The notes under the pieces were generated by a model. That model saw only the letters and a list, made by a program, of their open reading frames with translations. It searched no databases and was not told the origin of the DNA. Positions 48,401-60,495 of a stretch of DNA of 64,000 nt are shown in pieces (positions within the stretch are counted from its first letter, which is position 1; every line of letters begins with the position of its first letter). Origin of the DNA: Symbiodinium natans (Eukaryota; Sar; Dinophyceae; Suessiales; Symbiodiniaceae). The translations under genes were made by a program, and so were the position numbers. The stretch is from assembly GCA_905221605.1 (NCBI GenBank), contig CAJNDS010000585.1, positions 45,274 to 109,273 of the forward strand. The letters are read 5' to 3'.

Positions 48401-51400
48401 TGCGTAGGGTTCAAATAAAATCAAAGAAGTTACATGTTGGGGGGGACAGTCTCGCAGAGTCATGCAGCATTGTGCAAGATAGCGGCTTAACCTTAGTATC
48501 CTTAATCCCTTCGCCAAGCTGGCTTTCTCTGTCATTGCTCTTTCCTTGTTTTTTAAAGTTTGATCATCTGATCTCTGGCTCTCAAGCTTGTGCCTGATGC
48601 CGTTCCGGGGCAGGTTGTGGGGACCGAGCTGAGAGCGCCATTTGCGACACCGCGAAATGCAAGCACGCCTAGGCACGCTTCGAAGCACAAGTCTCAGAGA
48701 GCTCAGGGGACCTGTGGCCGGGAGCACGATTTGGACCACGGAAAGGTGCAAGAACCTGGGCCATAGCACGATATGGCACCTGCCGCGATGCGAAAACCAT
48801 GGTATGTTAGAAGCCGTCCGAGAAATTCGGCGAGGGCAAAAACCGAGAGGGTCGTAAGCAGAGCGTCCGGGCTCACAAGAAACAGGACGCCATGTCAGTG
48901 TCAGGGACCTTGTTACCGTTTTGCTGGTCTCATTCCGTGCTGTGCCGACGGTTTTCTGATTTACTCGTCGCAAATACACAAGATTTTGCATGCACCGGAA
49001 GCTTATTCAGTTCAGGTGTTCTTGCTTGACATGGGACCAATATCATTCCTACTGACAACGATTTTGGACCGAATGGGTTTTGGAAGGCTAGACCCTTCAT
49101 TTCGTCGATGTTGCGGAGGCAAGGTTGCTTTCAGGAGCTTTCGGAAACACTTGTGTCTTTTGCGTTCGTGTCTCTTTTGGCATAATGCATCTTCAGCTTC
49201 CTATCGAAGACAGGAGACCTTAAGATGTAAAAGCTCCCTTCGCGTGCCGGTGGCTGAACCCCACTGAGAACTCATATCAAAGGTGGCCTGAACCTGGGCA
49301 GCGAGTCGCCGCTCTTTGTTTCGATCATGGCAGGGGCCACCTGCCGGGAATCAACAGCAGCGAACCGCGGTAAAGAGGGGTTTGGGTTTCAGGTCTTTCA
49401 AGCTCTAGAAAGTCTGGGGTGATGGCGTCTTGGCTTGCTGGGCGGGGGAGGGGATCTGGGCAGCTCAAGATGACATGGCTAAGCTTTGTTCCAGAGCATC
49501 CAGCACCAGCAGCATTCCGGGTCCTATAAGCATCCTTATACTTACGAATCCAAACCCGAAAGTACCCCTAAACCCTGAACTGACCCTGAAAGCCCTAAAC
49601 GCCTTTTTGGATTTAGGGTCCGTCCGTTTTGGTGACCTGCAGTGCGGGTTTGGCGATGAGGGCTTAGGGGTGTTTGCTATTTAGAGGTCCTTAGCAAGCA
49701 GGTCCCGTAAAGGGTGCTACAATGGCGTAGAAGGTGCCGAATTCCATAATTCCCTATGCAGAAAGATGTCTAAGAAGCCAGGTGACCCTCCAGAAACTGT
49801 CAGACATGGGGCTTAAACGAGTCGCCTGCACCTCGAAGCCAGGGTGGTTTAGGGCATTCGGGTGTTTGTGACTTCCTGGCTTTGGGCTTGAGTCCTCAAC
49901 CCCAACGGGGAGTTTGAAAGCATTCGGGCTTAAGCGGCTTGATGCTGCTTGGTGCTTCATGGTATGGGGAGCCGTAAGAGCACAAATCAGTCACAAGTCT
50001 GGTTCTCCCAGGTTGCGCGATGGCTGCGATAGGTCCCCAAACGCGGAGACCTACCCCCCCAAATGTTTCTGCGCTGTCTGCAGGTCTTGACTTTGCTCCC
50101 TGCGGTTCCCGCAGGTCTAGGTTATCCATGATCTCCCATTTTCCGTGCACAAACAACAAAAGCCAACCCCTAAACCCTACAGACTCTCCAGCGGCCGGCC
50201 ACCACTCTCGAAGTCTCTCGATCTACAGTACCTTGCCTTTGAACCCTACATCTTGAAACCCCTACAGGCCCCCACACATAAGCCTCCCGACGTTTTGTGA
50301 GCGACTTTCCGTGCTCAGGCCCGAACCATGCCCAACACCCCAGCGCTCGTCGGCCTGGGCGCATCAGCCTATGTGCCTTGGCGCCAGGTTTACAGCAATC
50401 TGCCCAGTGCCCAGGGGATTGACCATGTCACTTCAAAGTATCGTGGCACGTGGCTAGAGCGTCGCGGGACGACCGTAAGCAAACTACTCCACCTGCAGAA
50501 GAGCGCATACATATTGCTGAAGAGATCATGAACTCTTTGCAAGAGTAGGTCTCAGGGGAGCATCTTCATCCAGCATGCAGTGGTTGCAGCAAGGAATACT
50601 TTCATCACCCCGAACTGTGCCGAACTGATTTGCGTCAGCCCACCTTCATCGCCTGGGTTTTAGCCGGGCTCTGCGTCGCGTAGCGGCGCAGCCCGTGTCC
50701 TGACAGTAGGTTGTAAACGGCTGCGTCTCGCGTCTTAGGACCAGCTTGTTCATGATCTGATGATCTCGCTTAGCAACCCTTCCAATAATGCGCTCCCAGG
50801 CTGGACTATGTTGAAGTGTCCGACATATTCCGACCATAAAACATCTGTGCCTCTTTGACGTGCCGACCACATATCCGGTCCCAGGGCTGTTGGGGTGTTT
50901 GAGGAGCCGCTCTCCAGGCTGTCCTTCGCAGCGTCTGGTGGCGGGTTTTTTGAGGCTTCCATGGCACGCTATGAGATCAGCCGCTCTTCTTTTGTTCCCC
51001 TTCTCTACTTCTCTCCGCCCCATCTTGTAGCTCCCAGGCGTGAGAGGAGAACACAGATCCTCAGAAGTAGGCATGTCAGGCGCAGGAGAACGGCAGGCAA
51101 AAGAAGGATGCAAGTATCGAGGGGTTTTAGCTGTCGAAGTTGGTCAACCTTTCGCCCATGGCACGGTTTTGGTTTGGATGCAACAGCCTGATCGCCGTGA
51201 TAATGCGTGTTCCCGAGCCCTCCTTGTCTTTGCGTGTCCAAGCTACGAAGCCCGAAGTCCCGAAACCAACGGAAGCCCTCAACCCTAAACCACCCCAAGG
51301 CACCCCAAACCCTCGCTCCTAAGTCCCCTTTCAAGGCTATTTTCATGCAGTCCCCAACACGCCCTCACAGGTGCTAGGCCCAGGGGCGCAGGCCACGGAC

Positions 51401-53618
51401 GGCGCCACCGTCGAGAGGGCCACAGCCTAAGCAGCCCAAAGCAAGAATGAGATTCAGGATGTTGTCTTCATGAGTGCAAGGGACACGGAGCAAGCATCAA
51501 AGCGCAGGGCTTGCACGAGGTGATGTCAGCAGTCGGCGTGTGCGAGAAGTTGGGCGACGAGAAGCTTCTGGAGCCGAGTTGCTTGAGCGCTGTTGCTTTA
51601 CACGTCCGTGCTGGCAGCCTCACATCTGGTTACGAGAGAGCAGTATGTTCCGTGAACCGTCAACGCAAACACGCGCGAGTGCAATGTCTGTTTACGCCTT
51701 GTAGGCCTTGGAGTAGCCATAGGAGACCCGAAGTGGACCAGCACGTTCCTTGTCAAACTGAGTTCGGACAGTGTTTAGCAGTTCGTGTTTGCCGATAGCT
51801 CAACTCGCGGCATGGAGATTGTCCAGGGGGCAAGCTCACTGACTCACTGAGCTTAGCAAGTGTTGAAATGCTTCCATGGGCTAGAGAACTGAGAACTGCA
51901 CGCATGGAACCAGATATCTGACCCTTGTGTGTAGCGTGTTAAGGTCTGGCATTCTAGATATTCCAGCCTCTCCAGCTTGACCCTAGCTGGGACCCTAACC
52001 CTAAACCGCAAGGCCTGAGAAAGCCTGACAAGGTTCTGGTGTAGGAACCTCGGCCATGCTAAGGCCAAAGATAAACCTCTCAGCCTCTCAACTCCAAAAA
52101 CTCTAAAAAAAGACGAAGCTGGCGAAGCTGGCCCCCGCAGGACGCTGTCACCGGGCTTTCGGGCAGTGGTCCGGCCTACGTGCCGGGGCTCCCGGCTGTT
52201 TTTCGGGCTTTGGGCCTAAGAGTAGAGGGCGTGTAGGAGGGCTTCTAGGGTTTAGGTGCATTGGGTCAGCAGCTTTAGAAAACAGAATCTGTTAGAAGGA
52301 GGTGTTCGGCATTCAGGGTTCAGTTTCGCAATCTGGTCTACAAAGGCTGCAGATTAAAGTGGCCGCACTGACGAATAAAGGTAGACCTAAGCACCCCCCC
52401 CCCCATGGTCAGGTGATCTCCAAAAAGACACTTCCTCATGAGGGTAAAAGGTGCCTTTGGGTTCTGAACACAGAATGCCAAGATATACAGGGGAAAAGGG
52501 AACTAAACACGGCAGAAACACGGCGAGTAAAGAGCCAGGGTTAGGGTTTTCGGATTCGAAAATTTCGGGGTTCCGGGCAAAGCTCAGGTACATGATGATC
52601 GAGGCCATGGCAGATGGTGGCGCCGCCGGGCTCGGAACAGCAAGCTCCGTAAGCATGCTGGCCTTCTGGAAGCCATTCCCTTGACCCCCGAATTTTGGAT
52701 CGGGCCGTTTTTTCGGCCTGTTGCGTGCCAACCCGTTCATCTGTAAGTAGTCAGCAGCACTTATATACTTGGTGATGGCCTTATTCGGGCCGAGTGTTGC
52801 CCTAAGGTGAGAAACGGCCTGCCCCGCGACGTGTCGATGAAGCTGGCCGCGCAGACGGCCTGCCTATGGCTTTCAAGGGCACTTGGGGGGAGAGAGCAGC
52901 GATATCACCGGGAATGGGGTCTCGTAGCTTATCTTCTCCTTAGGGTAGCATTTCAAGGGGGATTCAGTGGTTTAACGTCGGAGCCCTACCAGCCCCCATC
53001 AACCGCTGGCCAGGTGATGGGCGCGGCCAAGATGACAATCTCGGGCGACAAGCGGGATGCTAAGGGCTCTCGAAAGCTCGAAGCTCCTCGGGTTTAGGGC
53101 TTGGGGATGCTCTCGGATCTGAAAAAGTTCGTGTCTTCGCCCTGCACCCCAGCACTTTCCGGGTGTGAAGCTGGATCCTCATGCAGGGAAGCTCAGGGAA
53201 GCTCTACAGTATGTCCAGCTCGGAGCCCAAAGGCATCCCGCCCAGCTCCGCAATGCCGTGGAGTCCCCGGGTGGCACCACCATCGCAGGCCGGCGCGAGC
53301 TCTGGCTTCAACAACTTGTGCCAACTCCTCGAAAACGCCGTAGGTCCATAAAGCTCCCGCAATAGCCCCCCCCCAGTGTCAAACACCTCGAGGGACCACA
53401 ACCCTGGAAGCCACCGGCTTTCGGAACGCCGTGATCTCGGCAGTGACGGCCGCGAAGGCACGGGGGCGTTAGCTCGAAGGCAGCAACAGGGTGTCGCACT
53501 TTCTTTGAGGGCCAGAGGGCAGCCCATAGAATGGGGCCCAAGGGCGCCATTGTGCGCCATTTTGTGCCATTCTGTGCCATTTCTGCAGGAACGAGCAACG
53601 GAGCTGGGAAAGCTCTGA
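45475..53618 (+). CDS. proC: Pyrroline-5-carboxylate reductase, multi-exon
   Basis: P5CR reduces 1-pyrroline-5-carboxylate to proline with NAD(P)H. Sixteen exons were read: 45475-45527, 45696-45762, 46134-46216, 46879-46912, 47160-47220, 49302-49369, 50319-50372, 51371-51418, 51520-51570, 52141-52181, 52588-52621, 52807-52857, 53014-53051, 53233-53288, 53393-53457 and 53589-53618. Together they give about 278 aa, near the family's usual size. They spell the family pattern in order: Rossmann start IGFLGGGQM, then NAEVV, VVVLAVKPQ, LFVSIMAGAT, MPNTPALVG, AVTGLSGSGPAYVYMMIEA, MADGG, NGLPRD, KLAAQT, GAAKM, HPAQLRNAVESPGGTTIAG, GFRNAVISAVTAAK and ATELGKL before the stop. Donors are GC at nine introns, GT at five, and GA at 51571; all acceptors are AG, nearly always followed by G. 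Phases agree except around 47,221-50,318, where a short exon or two are missing. The start ATG is provisional. Simple repeats lie in the third intron. Confidence 0.93.
46281..46445. repeat. Compound TA / GA / TG microsatellite in a P5CR intron
   Basis: TATA runs from about 46,281, then GAGAGA near 46,343-46,359, more TA near 46,380-46,396, and a TG run near 46,424-46,445. It lies between the P5CR exons ending 46,216 and starting 46,879. Confidence 0.95.
47221..49301. other. Long P5CR intron(s), unresolved exon expected
   Basis: Reading phase requires a short exon here that begins and ends two bases into a codon. It could not be located. Minus frames (for example 48,386-48,991) overlap a duplicated segment near 48,720-48,810 and are not supported. 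Confidence 0.5.
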
Positions 53619-56600
53619 GCCTCCATCGGCTGGAGGCCAAATATCTCTTGACAACGGCACCCTGTCCCACATAGTCAAGCTTCCTCTACGATCTGTAAGA
53701 ACCAAAAGAGAAGGACGGGCGCTGCTTTCAAGCGTAGATGGCATGAAGACCATCCGAGACCGTTTAATGATGACTCGGATGTGTGCCTCCTTTTCACTCG
53801 GACCCTGGCAGTTACCAGCCTCATCAGAACTTTGCAACACAACCCCCATGCGAAAATCAACTGCCAGGTCAGCCCTCTTTATTGGAGGCAACTCTTGGGC
53901 ACAGTTCTTTACAGGACATGCCAGCACTAGGCAGCGTCCGAGGCGAACCTCGCAGCCAAGTGGCACTAAGACGCACAGGACAAAGCTGCAGACGCTTGGC
54001 AAGCGAGATGCCTCTCAATATCCTGCACAATCCAACAATCCAACTCAATCCATCCCACCCCGCTGAAAAGACCGAACTCACAGTGGAACACCTTTGGCCA
54101 GCACGAGGGGGGGTTTCGGGTTTAGGGCAAAGCTAGGCTGAAACTCCCTGAGGCCCCAAAACCCACACCCTGACATCCTGAGGTCAGAGCCTGGCCATCT
54201 TGGTCCAGAGCGGCGGCGCCCTCCCCTTACCGGGGGACCACCCTTCACAGATGGCATATGTAGGTCTTAGGGTTTAGGATGTACGGCCTAGGGTTTAGGG
54301 TTTCCCTGTGCGTGGGTATATACAGTAGACATTGAATGGCTGTGAATCTATAGGTCGCAGATCTTGGCATTCTTCGGGTCTTGGCTGCCTGTCCCTGAGC
54401 TCATGTCAGTGCCAGGCGTCTCTTGTCAGGCATGCGCTCTCCTTGCGCGGGGCGCCAAGCTTGTGAGTTCCGTGGCTCCCACGCAAAGTCTCTTCGAGCC
54501 TTTGGGCAGCTTCGGGCTTCAGAGCATCCTTTGAGAATCAGGGCTTATCAGGGCTTCGGAGCACCGCCAGGTGCCGATCCCAACTCGGTGGATGGGGTGG
54601 GCATCCACCCTCTCACATATGTCCAGAGCCTTGAAAGCTGGGAGGGAAAGAGTTTGTCTCGCATTGTGGTGGTCGCTGTGATGTGCCGTGTGATGTTCGT
54701 GCGCAGACGACTGGCTGCTCCCCAAAACCTGAAGCCCGCGGAGACCCTCAGGCCGTCGCAGCTGCTGGCGAGGGCGGCGAGGCCATTCAGATTTTCCTCT
54801 CGAAGTGGATGCTTATGCTCTGATACAACAGTCTCTAATCATTCGACACTGGATTCCGAAAGTAGGAGAATCCCGCAATTGTAATAGTTTCACCATCAGC
54901 CGGTAACCCAAACCCTTTACCCTAAAGGCCCTAAAAAAGGCCTTCAAAAAAAGGGCCCCTTAAGAAAACTCTCAGTTCAGCCCCAAGCTTGAAATGTAAA
55001 GTTCGCGCAGGTGGCGAAGCTGCTGCCAGATCCTCAAGCGATCCAGAACCCACTACCTCGACCATCTCGCCCCCCCCTCCCCCTCGAACTCCCTGTTTTT
55101 GTTTCAAACACCATGAAGCTGAACTTGCATTCTTACCCCATACCAGAACCCTCGCTTCCCGGAAGCAGCCGGGTTTAGGGATTACGGGTTACCCGAGCGA
55201 AAACGCAGAGCTTGTTGTGATGAGGGTGTGTAGACGCCGGTCCAGAAACCTGCGGAGAGGCGATGGGCTCCTTCAACCCTCCAGGGACTGGGAAGCCCAG
55301 TCCAGAAGTAGCCTTCTTCCCCCTTCTCGCTTGTTGATGTCCCCGGGCTCCTGCATTTTGCTACCATACAAACTACTTGTGTTTATTGACCCCGAACCTT
55401 CAACCAAAACCCTCGACACCCTAAACCTAGAACCTCGACCTGTGCCCTTGAAACCAAAAGCCACAACCGCAGCCAGCAGCTACCACACCGGAGATGCCCC
55501 TAATCGTAAGACCCTTGATCTGCCTTTGCACTCACAAATTCTTCGTGAAGTTTTATATCATTCTGTTCTCCGAGCCCAAAACCTCTCCCTGATTCCATGG
55601 GTCCATGAGCAATGCCTCTCTCTTGGACTTTGCTGGCAAGACGCCGCCTATGTCTGAGCACGACTCTGAAGAACGTTCACGGGGCAAAAGCACTTCCCCG
55701 GTGGGCTTCACACTAGTTGGAGACAACATTGAGGTGCTATCCACGAGGCACGTGCTTCATTGCTTCCCGTGTTTCTGCTCTCCCGTCGGGACCAAACCCA
55801 AAGCCCAACTCTGGTGCCTTCGCAGCCCCTCTACACTTCCTTTACACTTTATACCCCGTGAACCTCTAAACTTCTAGGCTCTTGCTTGGGCCTTTTGTGC
55901 GTCCACTGCTGAGGCTGTCTGGCAAGGCGAGCGCCGTCCCAAGCCTTTAGCATGTCTGCATCTCCTTGCTTGATAAGATCAGCCCTAGAGCTCAAGGCTT
56001 AGGATTTGGGGGTTTGGGAACGCTGCATATGCCAGCCTTCGCCTGCATGAAAATGGTGAGGAATGCCTATTCTTGTGCATTGTCCCACAGAAGTCACTTT
56101 CATGCACCGACTGCCCACACAGAGGCTTGGTGATCAACCCCCTCCCCCTCAACATGGGCAGGGAATATTTTGAGTTTAGGGGGGGAGGGATCAGTCGCTA
56201 AGACCCCGACGCGGCGCTTGGAGCACGGCACGTCCTGGACCTTTTTAGCAACGAGCTCAGGGCATCGATTGTCCGTGTTGTGGCTGGTCCCGTGGTCCCA
56301 TGCAGTCCGTCCTTTCCGATCATGGTCGTTTGAGTGAGGCAGCCAAAAGTATCAGGGACCATGCCAGGAGATGAGTTTCTGCTGTTGAGACCGTCGGTAA
56401 GGAAGTATGTAGCAGGTTCCGCGATGTCGTGGTTTGATACCTCTGATCCTCAACAAGATCGCACTGCTCTGCACTGCCCGCACCTCCGCCACCTTCGCTC
56501 CTTGAGGCACGGATGACCAGCAACGCGTCCAGGCACGGAATGCCATCCCCGGAATGGAGCTGGCAAGTCGGGGGTTGTTCCAAGTGGATTCCTTGACATG

Positions 56601-56686
56601 AAAGGGTTGATAAGCCTCCGCTACATTCCGCTAGCCCTACACCGGACTCACTGGACGTTCTCGGGTTGCTCGTCTTCCAAGCGCAG
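53619..56686. other. Host DNA downstream of P5CR, no confirmed gene
   Basis: Contains telomere-like GGGTTTAGG motifs at 54,270-54,305. Open frames such as plus 54,423-54,884 and 54,989-55,657 have no recognised motif. A protein-like plus segment near 54,745-54,810 may be an exon, but two frames compete. Confidence 0.4.
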
Positions 56687-56780
56687 GGCGTCATGGAACT
56701 CCAGAAGCTGGGCGACGCAGCGCCGGCAAACTCAGAGCTCTTTCAATCTCACCTTGATCTTTCAGAGAGCACTTCTGATG
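56687..56780 (+). CDS. Candidate exon, unidentified protein
   Basis: After AAGCGCAG, 31 codons read GVMELQKLGDAAPANSELFQ and on through SHLDLSESTSDG, ending at a GTAAAC donor at 56,781 one base into a codon. Both splice sites look acceptable. No family is recognised. Confidence 0.4.
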
Positions 56781-56830
56781 GTAAACATCAAGCACGTTAA
56801 GGCCGAAAACCCTATAACTGATTTGAGCCT

Positions 56831-56873
<43 letters not shown>

Positions 56874-57048
56874 TGAGCCTTTTTTTGAGACCTGTTTGAG
56901 CGAGGCGGCGAGTGCACAAAGGGGCGATTGAAGCGGCGAGGCGCGAATATGCCCGGGGGCCCAAAAGGCGCCTTTGCTTTTTGCCACCTGAGATCGCCTT
57001 TCTTTCTTTCTCTGTCTCTATCTCTCTCTCTCTCTCTCTCTTCGCTCG
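56831..57048. repeat. GA microsatellite and nearby CT microsatellite
   Basis: A (GA)n run at about 56,831-56,872 is followed by a (CT)n run at about 57,010-57,042, separated by about 140 bases. The two runs are complementary and could pair. Confidence 0.9.
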
Positions 57049-57181
57049 CTCTGCGGCGAACTCAGGCGTGACAAGGTTGAGTCCAGTATGGGGGGTACCA
57101 ATATTATGGGGTTGTTGGGTAGCTTGTCGTCTGTAATCTACAGGATTTGTATAAGGGAATTCGGAAGTAATAGTTATTCAG

Positions 57182-57277
57182 GCTCCTGCATTTGATGCCA
57201 AAGGTTTGCGGCCAGAGGCATGGGAGGTGAGGCTCGAGGCCTTCTTTGAAGAGCTCTGCTCTTACGAGGACTCATAG
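57182..57277 (+). CDS. Candidate exon with stop, unidentified protein
   Basis: After TTATTCAG, 31 codons read APAFDAKGLRPEAWEVRLEA then FFEELCSYEDS and a TAG stop. The acidic helical segment is protein-like. It may be a terminal exon, or a GT donor at 57,227 may cut it earlier. Confidence 0.38.
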   Translation, partial: APAFDAKGLRPEAWEVRLEAFFEELCSYEDS

Positions 57278-57450
57278 ACTGAAGGCATCTGAAGGCTTTC
57301 CCATGGCTGTGCTGGCTTCAGCCAGTACCCATGAACGGCTCACACTGACTTAGAGATGTTTTCCGAGGCGCGTCGCCTGGTGGACACCCGATGGGACGAG
57401 CTGCAAAGTAGCTCCGACCAAGGCTGCAATCCTGATCTCGCGATTGTGAT

Positions 57451-57509
57451 GTGAGTGTGAGTGTGAGAGTGTGAGTGTGAGAGTGTGTGTGTGTGTGTGT
57501 GTGGGTGCA

Positions 57510-57541
<32 letters not shown>

Positions 57542-57545
57542 TTCG
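57451..57545. repeat. TG and TGCG microsatellites
   Basis: GTGAGTGTGAGAG units grade into (TG)n, then about nine tandem copies of GCGT from about 57,508 to 57,542. Frames on either strand across this region are repeat translations. Confidence 0.95.
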
Positions 57546-57946
57546 CGCTTGTGCTTGTGCGTGAATCTGCGGTTGGCAAGACCGAAAACTTTGGCTAGAC
57601 ATCGAATACCGTCGCAAGTCCGCCTTGCCGTGCTGGCTGCCGTGGGCGGCATCGGAAACCTGGCAGCACCGCTGGCGCACGACGTCGCGCTGGGGCCTCT
57701 TGCGCGATGAGGGTTTACTAGATGGGTTGAAAGGCCTGAGGCGGGGGGGTTGGACAACGATCATGCATGCTGAGGCCACTGCTCGCTGACCCTAACCTCA
57801 AAATCGTGGAGGCAGCAAGCAAGGCAACTGCCCCAGCGGAGCTTGAATATGGGGCTTAAGTCTGAGTTTGTTCGCCAGCAAACTTACTACAAGTTACGCT
57901 TGCAACGCATTGTAACTCTGAAGACTGTTCCGAGATCCTTTTGCAG

Positions 57947-58003
57947 GTAATCGCCCAGTTCGGGAGCGTGGAGGACTACCTGAACGAGCGCAGCTGGCCA
58001 ATT
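57947..58003 (+). CDS. Candidate exon, unidentified protein
   Basis: A strong acceptor (GATCCTTTTGCAG) precedes 19 codons reading VIAQFGSVEDYLNERSWPI, followed by a GT donor at 58,004; phase 0 at both ends. No family is recognised. Confidence 0.48.
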
Positions 58004-58134
58004 GTGTGACTCAGAGGACTACATCGCACAATCTTCATCTTTTCCGTAGTTGAAGATCGCACGTTCTTCATTCCTTGGAAGCTGTGTGGCCTGCAGCTGT
58101 AAGCCCTAGTCACTAGTCACTTGGTCACTTTCAG

Positions 58135-58240
58135 AAGCACTTGCCGATGCCAGCCCGAATCCGGTGACTCGTGCGGCTGTTTTGAAGCAAGTGGCAGGTG
58201 CCTTAGCTTCTTTGCTGCGTGGCTCAGAAAAGGGGAACTC
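58135..58240 (+). CDS. Candidate exon, unidentified protein
   Basis: After CACTTTCAG, with two leading bases, the frame reads ALADASPNPVTRAAVLKQVA then GALASLLRGSEK, a helical segment. The right edge is uncertain because GT donors at several positions keep the frame. The entry phase does not join directly to the exon ending 58,003. Confidence 0.4.
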
Positions 58241-58920
58241 GAACTGCGTGACGATCTGGAGCCCCTACGGCCCTAGGTGCCACGTGAAGTGAGAGTCCGG
58301 AGTCCAAATCACAAGTGGCTACGGGCAAAAGCCATAGTTGAGCAGCTCAATGCGACGTCCTATGAGGGGTCCACGACAGAAGATGCGTAGCCGGCGTAAC
58401 CCCGAGCAAAGGGCAAAGGTTCAGACTTCCACAGTGAGGTGTAGATGGTGTAGACTAGTTAGGAAGTGTAACAGAGTGCGTGCATACGCCTCTAAAGTTG
58501 CCAAGGTGAGAGAGTCCTTGTCCATGCCATGCTTTCAGAGATGTTGAATTCTCAACATGTCCTGCACCTTCGCCCTAGCACTTGCCTTCCCATGCATCGA
58601 AGCCCTAATAGCGGCCTTGGCTGAAACTCCACGAAAGGTGGGAGGGTGATTTGCTGTGTGGAGCAGCAAACCCTAAACCCCCGAAATTTCCCTAAGCTCC
58701 CCAACCCTTCGAAGGTCCGGGGCCGAGGACGCGAGGCATCGGCTGGCCTCTGAGTTTTCGGACCCTGACATTGGTTTGAGGTTTGGGGACTTTCCTTCTT
58801 TTCTAGGGCGGGGGGGGAGGGCGGAGGGGGGCGAGGGTTTGAAGGGTGAACCTAAACTGAGATGACAGCGCTCTCGGGGGGGGCAGCATTGTAATCCCAC
58901 ACCGGGACCCAGCTCCAAAG

Positions 58921-59116
58921 GCAAAGTACGTGGACCATTTCGTGAAAGCCACGAAGGACGAGGTCTGTGCTGGGCTTAGGGTGATCTGGGGATCCTTTAG
59001 ATTCAGCGCAAATAGAAGCCGGGAGGACTTCCGTGTGCGGCACGCCGGGTCGCAAGCCCTCCTCGAGCTAGGCGACCGGAGCTTCTTTACTGCTCTTGCT
59101 GCCAGCATGTGGAACG
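58921..59116 (+). CDS. Candidate 65-codon exon, unidentified protein
   Basis: The largest host exon proposed outside P5CR. It follows GCTCCAAAG and encodes AKYVDHFVKATKDEVCAGLR, then VIWGSFRFSANRSREDF and HAGSQALLELGDRSFFTALA, ending AASMWN at a GTAATG donor at 59,117, one base into a codon. Hydrophobic and charged residues alternate as in a folded domain. No family is recognised. A long minus-strand frame covers the same bases and is regarded as its shadow. Confidence 0.45.
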
Positions 59117-59149
59117 GTAATGGCCCTTCTCTTATTGCAAAAACCAGGT

Positions 59150-60010
59150 GGTTGCAAATTGTATTTTGCGATATACAACAAGCTACGACCGGCTCGGGGC
59201 ACAAAAAACAACGAAAGGGCACCACAAATGCAAGGACCAGCTCAAAGCAAGGTTTCCTGAACCGTTTCGACCAGTTCAGGGCACAACCAAACGAAGCATA
59301 GCGGCTCAGGAACACGCATGGAACCCAGTAACCAGCTCGGGGCACGACTAAATGCAAGTCGGCTCGGGGGGCACCTTCACGTGTGCGCTTTGCCATGCAG
59401 ACATTTTTGGGGGCCCCTCTCCCTTGGGACTGCAAGCGCCGGCTGTTCCATGAGAAGCCTGCGGCCGCGCAACTTGCGTGCGCCGGTGAGCAACTAGTAT
59501 CCCGGCTCTGGGACGCTTGAAGTGTTGGAAGTGTTGGCTGAGCAACCGCCTCGTGGAGCGTTGCAGAAGTCGAGGCTGCGGGGCGCTGGAACAAAAGCCA
59601 AGTGCTCAAGAGGCGCGAGCAGAGGGCCACCGGCACTGAGTGCAGCTCCAGCCATGGTAGATTGTGCAACCACAGAATACACGCATTTAGTTCCCAACAC
59701 ACTGGCTGTTGCATCTCCGACCAAGTAGCTCGCGCCAACTTTGCCGTCTGCAGCTCCCACGAAAACATTCGTGCCGGCCCTGCCTGCTGCCTGCTCCAGC
59801 GAGCTTTGCGTTCTACGGCCAAACAGCTCGTGCCAGAATTGCCTCTTGCGGCTCCGATCAACCAGCTCGCCTTGCGCCATTTTGCCTGCACGGCCATTCC
59901 TTCCAAACAGCCTTCGCTTTGTTTTTTTCGCTGCAGCTCCTGCAGTGGCTCTGACCAAATACAGTAGCTCGCGCCAATTTCTCCCGTTGACGTTGCGACC
60001 AAATGCCTTG
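59150..60010. repeat. Degenerate tandem repeats with GACCA...GCTCGCGCCAA-type units
   Basis: Diverged units of about 50-65 bp share GACCAGCTCGGGGCAC or GACCAAGTAGCTCGCGCCAA cores. The GACCAAATAGCTCGC core also occurs in the mosaic near 15,045 and 16,755, tying this block to that repeat family. The repetition keeps more than one minus frame open for hundreds of bases. Confidence 0.5.
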
Positions 60011-60331
60011 CGCCACCTTAGTGGGCAGACGTTTTTTTGGCGAATGTTCGGGGGTTGCTGCAAGCCAAAAGCCTCCTTGCTTGCCAGGGAATCGTTGAGA
60101 AAAGAAGTCCCAGGCAACATCAGATGAACAAAGCAAGTCATATGTTGCAATGTAGTCCCCGTAGAGAATCCCCGAAGCACTACTGCGGTCCGTTGAGGTA
60201 ATCGCTATGCGGGTTGTTTTTTTCTTACCACCGGGATTTCTGCGGAATCGGTGCGGGCTTCTGAGTTCCATTGTTTTCTTTCTCGGCTGTGGGAGTCGCT
60301 TTTCCGCTGGAGGCGAGGAGGGAAGCTTCAG

Positions 60332-60495
60332 TTTCACCAGCTGAGACTTGTCGCGGCGCCGCAAAAGAATACCACTGCAAAGCCTGGAGGAGACTTGGCT
60401 GCACCCTACGCGGCGGACTTGGCCGCCGCCCTGGGCGACGACGACTGGTGGGAGTCCCAGCCCAGGTGTCTCGCGCGCTTGCCGGCATCCATCAG
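60332..60495 (+). CDS. Candidate 54-codon exon, unidentified protein
   Basis: Follows AAGCTTCAG and reads FHQLRLVAAPQKNTTAKPGG, then DLAAPYAADLAAALGDDDWW and ESQPRCLARLPASI, ending at a GTGAAC donor at 60,496. The acidic DDDWW patch and Ala-rich helix look like real protein. The family is not recognised. Confidence 0.42.

Noticed and set aside
48386-48991. A 201-codon minus-strand frame inside the P5CR gene
   Set aside because: It lies in an intron, has no recognised motif, and overlaps a duplicated short segment near 48,720-48,810.
53289-53392. A frame reading GFNNLCQLLENAV just after the P5CR exon, suggesting a frameshifted pseudogene
   Set aside because: A GC donor at 53,289 and AG before 53,393 join the exon in phase to TTTLEATGFRNAVISAV, a far better family match.
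58803-60002. A 399-codon minus-strand open frame
   Set aside because: It runs over a better plus-strand exon (58,921-59,116) and a block of degenerate repeats, another minus frame is open over much of the same DNA, and no motif is visible.
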